Positions 52,565-58,600 of a stretch of DNA of 64,000 nt are shown here, one piece after another; position 1 is the first letter of the stretch; every line of letters begins with the position of its first letter. Origin of the DNA: Bugula neritina (lineage: Eukaryota > Bryozoa > Gymnolaemata > Cheilostomatida > Bugulidae); the NCBI GenBank assembly GCA_964035545.1, contig OZ037770.1, forward strand, positions 12,718,642 to 12,782,641, read 5' to 3'. Made by a program: the position numbers and the translations under genes. Below the pieces are notes generated by a model. It did not search any database. It worked only from the letters and a program-made list of their open reading frames with translations, and had not been told where the DNA came from.

Positions 52565-53220
52565 GAATTTATATAAATATTTAGAACATATATAATACAA
52601 TACTGAGTTGTGATGAACATGGATGTGTATTTTGTAGGTTTCCTGGCAGTAAGACATGATGTTTACGGTTCCCTAATGATCAGAGCTCTTGTGTCCACCA
52701 TGTATAAACATGCCGGCCATCATCCCATGTGTAAAATCTTCAAAAACGTAAGTTTCTTGAAAGCATTGTGCTACTAGATAACTTTGCCATTTGTATGGAT
52801 AAATTTTGTGTGATAATAAAAAAATTATGCAAAAGGTGGGGTTTGAACCCATGCTGCACCAACTCAATATTCAGATGGTCTGTCTTTATGCCAAAACTAA
52901 CCTGACAATTGTAGTACACAACATTATATAGAGCAATGCATCCAGTTAAATTCTTAACTAATAATCAGACAGATGGGAAACTTTATATGTGTTTTTTTAT
53001 CAAATCATTAGAATTACTTGTGAGTCATTCCCCCACACTATAAGATACAGTGCACTAAACATATTGTATATTATTATTTTAGGTTCAGCAGAAGGTTAGA
53101 AAAACTTGTCTGGCGAAAAAATTGCATCAAGGACAGATGGTAGTGACATACGACACCCTGACTCATGGGAGACAACTCTATCTCTTTCCTGGATTTAATG
53201 GAGGTAGACGGAGAGAGTGA
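22001..53220 (+). CDS. LRR-Roc-COR-caspase protein, about 36 exons
   Basis: Exons: 22001-22016 (tentative), 22788-23010, 26 LRR exons between 23135 and 42956 (listed in the array entry), 46625-48696, 49070-49153, 49442-49632, 49997-50167, 50520-50742, 51542-51727, 52638-52747, 53083-53220 (TGA). Phases agree throughout. Using the 23 LRR exons with intact borders the product is about 2,218 residues. Domain order is a short N-terminal segment, about 46 LRR half-units plus the LRRs of the Roc exon, Roc GTPase, COR, an acidic linker, and caspase p20 and p10. No signal peptide or membrane segment is seen, so it is probably cytosolic. By analogy with ROCO proteins the COR domain should dimerise and GTP should switch the state; the caspase domain suggests a proteolytic or cell-death output. 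That the LRR exons, the Roc exon and the caspase exons form one transcript is inferred from strand, spacing and phase. Two adjacent genes, split between 48.7 and 50 kb, is the main alternative. Confidence 0.72.
22788..23010 (+). CDS. N-terminal exon of the LRR-Roc-COR-caspase gene
   Basis: A 223-bp exon with acceptor gctgtag and donor gtgagt, entering in phase 1 and leaving in phase 2. It encodes about 74 residues with a WIGHSGIDIPEYWL segment and then alternating hydrophobic residues (VTHLVIYEKIP, FPHLTHLRIYG) that look like a degenerate LRR or capping region. It leads in phase into the first 141-bp LRR exon. I do not recognise the N-terminal part. Confidence 0.65.
23135..42956 (+). CDS. Tandem array of 26 symmetric 141-bp LRR exons
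   Basis: Exon starts, each 141 bp: 23135, 23559, 23981, 24750, 31387 (broken), 31549, 32563, 32985, 33407, 33829, 34839, 35264, 35688, 36110, 36532 (altered donor), 37525, 37947, 38369, 38791, 39801, 40226, 40650, 41072, 41494 (altered donor), 42487, 42816. Each begins with the C of CATCAGC after ttacag and ends at AAGAG before gtgagc (or ACAAG before gtacag), so each enters and leaves in phase 2 and adds 47 residues. The consensus is S-ISKLTNLKVLDM-xxxx-FSAGLPDIFSS-LLSLEEL-xxxx-C-xLxTLPK, that is two LRRs per exon. Neighbouring exons are usually 422-425 bp apart, with near-identical introns. A promoter-side spacer containing ggcagcgccattttgtttgt recurs seven times (near 23082, 31329, 32508, 34789, 37470, 39751, 42432) and marks the start of each exon group. 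Any exon can be skipped or added without changing the frame. Confidence 0.85.
24157..24500. mobile_element. 344-bp Harbinger-like MITE in an LRR intron
   Basis: Terminal inverted repeats of about 70 bp with one mismatch (outer end GCCTAGGGCCACACTGTGCG) are flanked by a TTA target duplication at 24154-24156 and 24501-24503. The exon spacing here is 769 bp; removing 347 bp restores the normal 422 bp, so the empty site can be read from the neighbouring introns. A 3-bp TTA duplication and GGGCC-type ends fit PIF/Harbinger MITEs. No transposase is encoded. The TIRs include the palindrome TTTTCGCATGCGAAAA. Confidence 0.85.
25585..26119 (+). repeat. 5' LTR
   Basis: 535 bp, starting TGTCACA and ending TGTGACA. 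It has a TATA-like ctataaatagta near 25813 or tataaatactg near 25903, and an AATAAA signal near 25988, as expected of U3-R-U5. Confidence 0.93.
26215..28596 (+). CDS. Retrotransposon Gag, protease and most of integrase
   Basis: A 793-codon frame with ATG 95 bp after the 5' LTR. Residues 30-105 are a charged Glu/Arg/Lys coiled coil, followed by a capsid-like region. Two zinc knuckles of CX2CX4HX4C type (CFICKDKSHIARNC and CSHCMMNNHNTSDC) lie near residues 310-350. The aspartic protease motif is MRDTGCG near residue 425. An integrase HHCC zinc domain (HDCIM..RHLG, then CQSCDICQ) is at about 615-660, followed by the catalytic core with Asp in CAIDLVGP, Asp in VISDQGTQF and Glu in GLVEKFNG. The frame ends just after the core because a 7-A run shifts it into another frame; the C-terminal part continues at 28586 in the +1 frame. 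No RT motif lies upstream of the integrase. Confidence 0.9.
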   Translation: MALLERVTQMGKDLGLVDDKLVAFVEKKLPIVAAQEEKEKDREEKEKDREERRLEREAERIRQENEKAIMEMKIKADQEAEERRQQHELDMEKLKANTSLEHSRHESTRLEIADKPKPKIPFFDEKVDEMDSYLERFEWVAEGCNWDKGDWPYHLSQYLRGTATEAYIRLSPTDRRDYKKVKEALLERFNLTQEGYRKKLREAEAYEDETPAQLFTRIESYVHKWVELSGGMDIAKLVATEQFISPCPDDLAVHLKQSSYNSSEDMCDAVSLFLHARGRKLAKTKKTNTKRMENTLADSMHAEQGSKSDGACFICKDKSHIARNCPRRGKKYCSHCMMNNHNTSDCRKYGGRSVHAAAAIATTQNKTMVTDPGMSSKVEEPTEITVTGKKFVNAAVCKNGPKFKDGGTAIFDAEVNGQRATVMRDTGCGCNVVNAKYVQPQHLTGESVYLNMADASVREAQWALISVRSLFYNGVVKAAVMDKTICDLFIGNVDGARSADQPLENWKDCAVTTRAQAVKEKSGDKPLIVDSNANPLSIGKDEIARLQRDDPTLERFFNAKEVKKKKGCTTRFVVRNKILYREYTDSKSASVKPVKQLMVPSSLRKEVLQKAHDCIMSRHLGVKKTTDRVLSNFFWPGLNGDVVRFCQSCDICQKTVKKGSVMKVPVQETPLIDTPFKRCAIDLVGPINPPSEKGHRYILTLVDYATRYPEATPLKNIDSATVAEALLDMYSRVEIPEEVISDQGTQFISDYMKEFTRLLDMRQLPTSPYHAMANGLVEKFNGTLKSMLKKVVC
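28586..29176 (+). pseudogene. Integrase C-terminal part in a shifted frame
   Basis: This frame continues the integrase (ALFAYRKVPQESTGFAPFEL, YGRTVRGP) and then a basic C-terminal domain with a GDKVLILLP and HWQGPF motif like the gypsy GPF/GPY module. It is offset by one base from the upstream frame at the A run near 28581, and it ends at a TAA at 29174-29176. Mutation or homopolymer sequencing error are the likely explanations; the direction does not fit an ordinary -1 slip. Confidence 0.85.
29183..30631 (+). pseudogene. Retrotransposon reverse transcriptase and RNase H, with stop
   Basis: RT motifs are in order: KPDGGNRICIDYRKLN, FTKLDLSKGYLQIPV, MPFGMVNSGATLVRG, and the catalytic NYIDDILVH. 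RNase H follows (RTDASDVGLGAVLMQ, ending near TDHQPLVYIN). A TAG at 30497-30499 interrupts the frame in RNase H; the same frame continues to a TAA at 30629-30631. This region is in the same frame as the integrase C-terminus, separated by only one stop. Confidence 0.9.
30678..31213 (+). repeat. 3' LTR
   Basis: 536 bp, nearly identical to the 5' LTR. Differences seen include one extra T in a T run, tctgag versus tccgag near the start, cggagttc versus cggtgttc, and cttttttat versus cttgtctat near the end. A small stem-loop and the G-rich polypurine tract precede it. Confidence 0.93.
31387..31521 (+). pseudogene. LRR exon that has lost its splice donor
   Basis: A 141-bp-type exon matching its relatives (GHNDFSAGVPDIFSS) until CTTCCC, then a jump directly into the end of an intron (ctgacccattaatttgattg). 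The intact counterpart is the exon at 42487 with its intron ending near 42815. A deletion at a ccc microhomology removed the last codons, the donor and most of the intron. Read-through meets a TAA three codons on, so the exon must be skipped. Confidence 0.85.
36532..36672 (+). pseudogene. LRR exon with altered splice donor
   Basis: A terminal-type LRR exon (ICNLTNLKVLDLRHNDFSAG) in which the usual ACAAG/gtacag border reads ACAAGttacag. The only GT is one base earlier (36672), which would shift the frame. The exon is probably skipped or rarely used. The identical change is found in the duplicate copy. Confidence 0.6.
41494..41634 (+). pseudogene. LRR exon with altered splice donor, duplicate copy
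   Basis: The second copy of the exon at 36532, with the same donor change (ACAAGttacag), as expected if the change predates the 4,962-bp duplication. Confidence 0.6.
43416..44930. mobile_element. 1.5-kb foldback element with ~0.55-kb inverted arms
   Basis: The left arm 43416-43966 and right arm 44350-44930 are long imperfect inverted copies of each other. Examples are aatatttttactaaaaatat near the inner ends, gtgttagcatgt in the middle and ggcatttataattt with gttgtctcc at the outer ends. The AT-rich loop is about 380 bp. It lies in the intron between the last LRR exon and the Roc exon. No transposase or clear target duplication is seen, so its class is open. The open frame inside the right arm (44490-44768) is not conserved coding sequence. 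Confidence 0.75.
45200..45345. mobile_element. hAT-like repeat remnant
   Basis: It shares ctttgagggccacataaatg, taggctgg and the upstream ccactctaattcatata stretch with the repeat at 61876-62168. It ends ggccctggcaccaactgttgg, which resembles the degenerate ends of old hAT elements. Only a fragment remains. Confidence 0.4.
46625..48696 (+). CDS. Last LRRs, Roc GTPase and COR exon
   Basis: A 2,072-bp exon with acceptor tttacag (phase 2) and donor gtaagt (phase 1), encoding about 691 residues. Residues 1-75 are further LRRs (SLETLELAGCRGLTHISPKI, LQSLNLEYCSS). The Roc domain follows: G1 loop GNTMAGKTSL at 46935, G3 DMGGNEIYH, G4 THKD. The THxD form instead of NKxD is typical of ROCO proteins. 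The remaining about 400 residues match COR in layout (LPAFWEQV, LYNYL-like DLFNYLKQSF, GVTSTGFFIPYM, EFFPSLIASPMVHKD) and end in a Cys/His-rich piece (CAHCLLIQHPNP). ROCO GTPases dimerise through COR and signal through the attached effector domain; here the next exons encode a caspase, where LRRK proteins carry a kinase. Confidence 0.9.
49070..49632 (+). CDS. Linker exons between COR and caspase
   Basis: Two exons, 49070-49153 and 49442-49632, in phases 1-1 and 1-0. They encode a polar helix-like piece (EKFTEFVKQLKSRGE) and an acidic, probably flexible stretch (ETPDELGDLSEDDDNIVPEQ) that could house a processing site. They have no recognised domain; their phase fit links the COR exon to the caspase exons. 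Confidence 0.7.
49997..50742 (+). CDS. Caspase large-subunit (p20) exons
   Basis: Exons 49997-50167 and 50520-50742. The caspase start is plain: VYNMTKKRGRALIINNENF, then RKGSNADVVNMLDMMKAFKF with the Arg and N-x-D of the S1 pocket region. The catalytic His lies in MLVIMSHGS and the catalytic Cys in VVLEVCSGG. In most caspases the Cys motif is QACxG, so Glu-Val replaces Gln-Ala. All residues needed for Cys-His catalysis are present. The upstream border is uncertain, since an acceptor at 49953 would keep the same frame and add 15 residues. Confidence 0.88.
51542..53220 (+). CDS. Caspase interdomain linker and small-subunit (p10) exons, gene end
   Basis: Exons 51542-51727, 52638-52747 and 53083-53220 (TGA). 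The first encodes a linker with Asp residues that could be cleavage sites (VVTDM, NSDDLI). The second gives SFLAVRHDVYGSLMIRALV, the equivalent of the p10 segment YVSWRxxxxGSWFIQAL, keeping the S1-pocket Arg but with Ala for the usual Trp. The third gives VQQKVRKTC and DTLTHGRQLYLFPG, matching the usual C-terminal tail of caspases. The protein stops soon after, so nothing follows the protease. The introns hold long (AT)n tracts, a palindrome and a hammerhead motif. Confidence 0.87.
51781..51850. repeat. (AT)n microsatellite
   Basis: About 35 uninterrupted AT units in the intron after the exon 51542-51727, abutting the palindrome. Confidence 0.95.
51847..52035. repeat. Perfect 189-bp palindrome with hammerhead-like core
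   Basis: Two 93-base arms, identical by eye, flank the 3-base centre tat at 51940-51942. On each strand the arm contains CTGAGGA, a 5-bp stem (GTGCC/GGCAT) with a gaaga loop, GAAA, and a 4-bp stem (ACTA/TAGT) followed by A. This meets the CUGANGA...GAAA...NUH hammerhead pattern (51949-51986 on the plus strand). Stem I next to the core is poorly paired, so activity is doubtful. A perfect palindrome this long can also be an assembly artefact. Confidence 0.8.
52114..52205. repeat. (AT)n microsatellite
   Basis: About 46 AT units immediately beside the hammerhead motif; read on the minus strand, the ribozyme would release a 5' end shortly before this tract. Confidence 0.95.
52217..52263 (-). ncRNA. 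Type I hammerhead ribozyme motif
   Basis: On the minus strand all conserved elements occur in order: UCUGUG (stem I), CUGAUGA, stem II GGGG/UCUC with a short loop (including G-U pairs), GAAA with stem III ACAG-CUG-CUGU, cleavage triplet GUC, then CACAGA, which pairs perfectly with UCUGUG. Cleavage is predicted between 52223 and 52222. By known biology such motifs in animals belong to Penelope-like elements, retrozymes or satellite-like repeats. No Penelope reverse transcriptase is visible here. The motif is antisense to the host gene and lies in an intron. Confidence 0.8.
52494..52562. repeat. (AT)n microsatellite
   Basis: About 34 AT units just upstream of the p10 exon at 52638. Confidence 0.95.
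52832..52900 (-). repeat. tRNA-like SINE relic
   Basis: On the minus strand GGGTTCAAACCCCACC is a good Pol III B box and is preceded by a possible tRNA-like arm. An A box and a body cannot be shown, so it is at most a relic. Confidence 0.3.
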
Positions 53221-54892
53221 ATAGACTTAGCTCTTTGAAAGATAGTAGTCTGCTACTCTACCCTCCCTCTACTTGTAGATGATGCAAAAGACAATTTCCT
53301 CTTTCTAAATGCTAACAGTTTACCAAGTCTCTTGCATTGTACTTGGTTTTATATATATCACAGTTTCTGAGCCCATAATGGAATGTCGAACTTGCTATTT
53401 TGCTTTCATGCAAATATCATAATCACATATCTTTCACAGCTGTATACAATATTCCAATTAAAATTGCCTTGCTTATCTTTATCATATGCAATGGACTCTT
53501 TTTATCATTATATAAAAACTAATAAATTTAGTAGCTACAGTTGCATGATAGTTATTCTAGTTTGTAGATTTAAGGCATTGATTTATTCATAGTGTTTCAG
53601 TGAGCCAAGTTTTTACATTTACATTGCTTTGCTATGTTTTGCTGAGGGGAGAGGCCTTGCAATAAGCTTTATGTTATACTTTTATATTAATATGTTTGAT
53701 TAATAAATATAAAATATTATTAAATTATATTACATAATGTTTGTTACAATTTGTAAAATATATAAACACCCAAGCTGGTCCAAGTCTAGGCTTTGCAAAA
53801 TTAGAGCATCATTGACCATATAAAGCTCTAGTAATTTAGAGTCATCTTCTCTTTGTCATAAATGAATGAGTTTTATTAGGTTAAGCTTTTTATTCAGTCA
53901 ATTAGAATATAGACTGTGGCAGACAGTTGTATTGATAGTTCTTTTTGGTGGCATTATTATAGTTTGTGGAATTCAGTAACTGCAGTGGTAAAACTTTCAT
54001 ATTCTGTACTATATACATGTGCCTATATACAACAACACAAAGTGTGCATATCAGCTGCTCATTATTAATTAAAATTTGTATAAGACGTACTTCTGATCTG
54101 GGGAAGTGAGTACACCACACCAGCTAAAAGAGAACGGGCTAAATTGTGGGAACCCTAGGTTACAACTAAATAGAGGTGAAAAAATATGTAAGCACAAAGG
54201 GTTGTCTGCCCTCAGAATTAGCTGGCACAATATCTTGATTAAAAATTTATGCTGAAATCAATTAAAAATTGATGCTAAACCAGCATAACGTTGTGTGTAA
54301 TGTAATTGCCACTATTGCTAATGGAATATTATATTATAATTGTTATAGAAAACATTACAGTTTAATTTTATTATTTAAAGCAACATATAATATGTTCTCA
54401 GCAATTGATAGGGGTATGTTTAGGGCTGCACATTGTTGCTTTATTCTTTCATATATAGAATTTGCAGTTGTTAAAATAGCTAGCAATAAGATATGACTTG
54501 TAGAATTATTACGGTATAAATAGTAGTAATCTGTACTGGAGTTGACATGAGTAGTAAAATGATTTTAATTCTATTGAATTCTATCTGTTATAATATATAT
54601 CCTGAAAGAAAACACAACGTAACTATAACGAAGATTTTATATGTTGCTACGTAAAATCTATTATATAAATATCAGCTTAGACGAAAAGCAAGCAGGCTAT
54701 AGTCTATAGATATATGATTTTATTTAAATTATTGATGTATCAGATCTGTTATATTTTCTTTATAATGGGAATATTACACAGTCATTTGATTAGTTTTTGT
54801 ATTCATTGCAATTAATATGCATTTTTTATTAATGTGTACAAGTGTATCATGTAGAAGTTCAAATTAAAAAATAGAATATTTACCATAATAAT

Positions 54893-55075
54893 AATGCACC
54901 TTGGTCTATTGGCTTATAGAGCACAAGGTCGGTTTACAAAAGGTATACATACATCACGGTTCAAATCTCAGTAAATGCCACTAGTATTGTTAGAAAGGGG
55001 ATTCATTCATAATTGCTCCTGTGCACATTGAAAAGCAGGTCCTGAGGGCTTGAAAGCCCTTTCTTTCTAGAATGG
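54893..55075 (+). mobile_element. tRNA-derived SINE, copy 3
   Basis: A tRNA-like head on the plus strand with an A-box region (TTGGTCTATTGGCTTATAGA) and B box (CGGTTCAAATCTC), then the shared body word cataattgctcctgtgc found in the other two copies. The 3' end is not sharp. Confidence 0.6.
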
Positions 55076-55076
55076 C

Positions 55077-55206
55077 TTTATAAGCAGCTTCAGGTTGGGG
55101 GTGAATGAGTGCAGTAGTTTGGGGTTTTCAAGTTTGGAGTTGGGGGGTTCGGTGCAACCCAAACTAGTGAACTCATTCACCCCTAACTCGGAACTGCTTA
55201 TAGAAC
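55077..55206. repeat. 130-bp imperfect inverted repeat
   Basis: The left arm ataagcagcttcaggttggg, continuing ggtgaatgagt, is mirrored by actcattcacccctaactcg and gaactgcttat. It is probably a small TIR element or hairpin next to the SINE. Confidence 0.6.
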
Positions 55207-55325
55207 TATTTTTCTATCCAGGGTACTCGCAGGGATAGTACTAAAAACCCACGTGAGTTTGTATTAGAAACAAACATTGGCTAGCTACGAGTGGATGATT
55301 TTTAAATTAGGGGGGCGCACACCAA

Positions 55326-55356
55326 ATGTATGTATGTATGTATGTATGTATGTATA
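55326..55356. repeat. (TATG)n microsatellite
   Basis: About seven tandem tgta/tatg tetranucleotides about 300 bp upstream of the SELENBP1 start. Confidence 0.9.
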
Positions 55357-55648
55357 TTATTGCTTTTGTACCACCTTACATTTAAGTACTAAAAATAAAC
55401 ACAGTAATTTTTTACACAAATTAATATTTTTTATTGTTGCTGTTATGTTCTTAATATGACGGGTATAAACAACACTTCTTTAACAAGATATAATCTGGCT
55501 ACACCCTTATCACAAAAACCACGCTGTTTACATGCCGAGCACGTGCAACCAGAGCCTTGCTAGTAAACAACGCGCTGCGTTCGCTTAGTTGCTGTGTTAT
55601 CACTTTGACTGGGTGATTGTGTCATCCAACAGCTCCCTCAATTTTACT

Positions 55649-58600
55649 ATGGCATGTAAGTAGACATATTTGATACTTGCTTCAGGTCTGTGGGTTACAC
55701 TGTTCTATGATATACACAACAGCTTTCTCGGTCAACTCTAATCACATTTACTGCTACCGATTACGGATTACTTTATATTATTTATTTATTAATAATTATA
55801 TTCATGCTAATTAAATTTTTATAATTTTAAAATAATAATTAATTAATGATTCAATTGTTATTTTGTTATAAAACTGTTGTAGTTTTCATCCTTTTTGATT
55901 CAAAGACTGAGACAACTTTCTTTCTGTTTCATAACAAATTTAATGTTTTGCAAGTCTAAGCCAATATGAACCATCTGACAGGCTGCCATATGCCATTCGA
56001 CTCATTTTCTATTTGTGGTGACGCGAAGCTTTTATTATACTTGATCTCAATTACTTTGACCACTATCCAATTTTTCATAAATGTTGCTGTATTTTTAACC
56101 TGAAGCGGATTCTCTCAATTTCTCTCGCTACCGATCCAGTGTGTCAGTCTGTATAATTTTTAATTCACTTCAATAGCCAAAAGTCAATGCAATGGATGCC
56201 AGGGGCCTGGGTATGCCACCCCAATCGAAGCCATGGCTACAGCGCCTAGGGAGAAGTTAGTCTACTTGCCTTGCATACAAATCAAGGCAGGGAAAAGAGA
56301 CTATTTGGCAACAGTCAACATTGACCCATCCAGCACCGAGTATTGCAAGGTTTGAAAGTATTTATATTCTTCTATTTATATCTGTTGCAGAAATCATTGT
56401 TTGCTATAGAGTTCAATGCAATAGTTTTATAGCTATGGAAACTTGAGTTGCAGATTTGTTAGATGAAAAGCCTCTTTTTTCAAGAATAACTCTTGCTAAA
56501 GACCTTCTCCCCCTGAACTCCATGTTACTGTGAGCATTACTTAACAATCTATTGTAGTATACATTTAGGAGTACCTGCTTATGGACTGGTGTTTGTAGGT
56601 TATACACAGACTTCCTATGCTGCATGATAATGATGAGTTACATCACTCTGGGTGGAACACTTGTGCCAGTTGCTATGGTAACCCAGCTGCTAAGAGAGAC
56701 AAACTGATTCTCCCCTGTATTGGATCCAGTAGAATCTATATCATTGATGTCTCCACTCCACGCAGTCCTCGCATACATGCTGTAAGCTCTTATCCTCATG
56801 TGTTTAGTTTACTTGGTCTCCTGGCAACACAGTGCAGCACCAAATATTACGCCTAATCGTAGAGGTCTTCTGCTAATTTGCCAATTTTATATCTTTGGAG
56901 AGATTCACCTGGTCTAGCCAAAGTCACAAAAATGTGTACATCAGAAATATCAATACCATTTCAATAGAGAGCAAATTCATCATTTAAATGCATCATGTAA
57001 ATGATATTTGATTATTATTTGCTTTGTATATATTTTTGTCTTTATACTCTTTTGGATTGCAGTATTTTGTACACCACTGCACATTACGGTGGTTGGAATT
57101 GATATAGTCCACGTCTTCTTATGCAGAAATTGGTTGGTGTCCTGACATTGTTTATATAACTTGATTTTAAATTAAACATTGACTCAACACACATTTTTTT
57201 GGCAAGTTTTGTAACTTGAAACACTCCTAGTTGCCATGGTTACAACAATGGCTGCTATAAACAGAATAGGATCAGAGTTAGGAATAGAGCAGCAGAGTGT
57301 CTGGTTTTATGGCTGCTTCTAAACTCTCCGTATAAACTAGCTTTAAATTCTCAAAATTTTGCACGTCATGACATCTAAGGTTTAGAAGTAGTGAGTAGAA
57401 AAATTGCGATGAAGTAGATATATTGATTGGAATCAATCAGTAATCAAGGCATGAGCAGCTCTGTAATGTAAAATATTTGAGCAAAAGTGCTATATAATAC
57501 AATGTGATGTAACATATACTCAGAGTTGTATCATAACCATTCAAGTCAATAAGTCCTTCCAAGTCATATCAATGGTACTTTGATTTGACTTTGCAATACT
57601 TGATCAAGTCAATATAATATATGATGCTCATATAAATAATTACCTAAAATTTATAGAAGTTGCATGGTTGTTTCTTATTTGGCTGCAGAAATATGAAGAT
57701 TAAAATTGTAGCTTGCACTCTATTTCTTTTATCTATGCTGGAAAATTGTTATTAAAATTGAAATAACTAGTTCAGTCACTGACTACAATAACTGGGACAG
57801 CGGCTTAAGTTATGTTAGTAGTTCATTGCTAAAATACCTTGCTATCAAAACTAAATCCTTAAAAGTTTATCTAACCACTTGGTTATACATGCTGAAAAGT
57901 AAGCAGTTAGTCAATTTGTGACTTGTATTCAATTTTCTAAAATATGCATCAAAAAGTACAGATTTGTCAAGTTGGTTGTGCAAATTAACTCAAATATAAT
58001 CTGTAGTTTTAGTGAGTTTTTCAATTTCTCAAGTTAACAAGTGACGTAGTTTGTGCCCAGCTATTATATTATATTACTATATTATATTACAATATAATGT
58101 AATGTAACATAACGTATTAATAATATATTATACTGTAGCATAACATATAATTATATAATATCATATAACATAACATGAATATAATATAATGTAAAATAAC
58201 ATATAATTATATATGATAATGTAACATACACTGTGTGTGGTCCACTCAGGTGATTGAGCCGTCTGAGATGAAAGCGCTGGGAGTAACCAGACCACACACA
58301 GCTCACTGCATGGCTGACGGCGACGTGTTGATTAGCACAATGGCTGATGAAAATGATCAGAATAAAGGTATGTAACTGTCTCACTCTTTGGATTGGGAGG
58401 TTAAATGTGACCCATATAAATTATTTTATCATTCCTTTTGCAAAAACTTTTTAAAAGGAGTTAGAAATGATCTTTGGACCTAAGGGTATAAAGCAGTTGC
58501 TAGGGTCTAGATTTGTATGAAACCTAAGGCACATATCACAGTGTTAGTGTCCCTGTTAGCCATCCTTATGTTTTGAGTCAACAATTTCATGTAGTCTACT

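Larger units (their letters stand above)
53221..55648. other. Intergenic region between the caspase stop and SELENBP1
   Basis: 2.4 kb without a gene. Several AATAAA words (for example near 53701) could end the upstream transcript. A SINE, a hairpin and a TATG microsatellite lie in the right half; the SELENBP1 promoter should lie between about 55360 and 55640. Confidence 0.5.

Noticed and set aside
51781-52657. Frames with long Ile-Tyr runs
   Set aside because: They are translations of (AT)n microsatellites.
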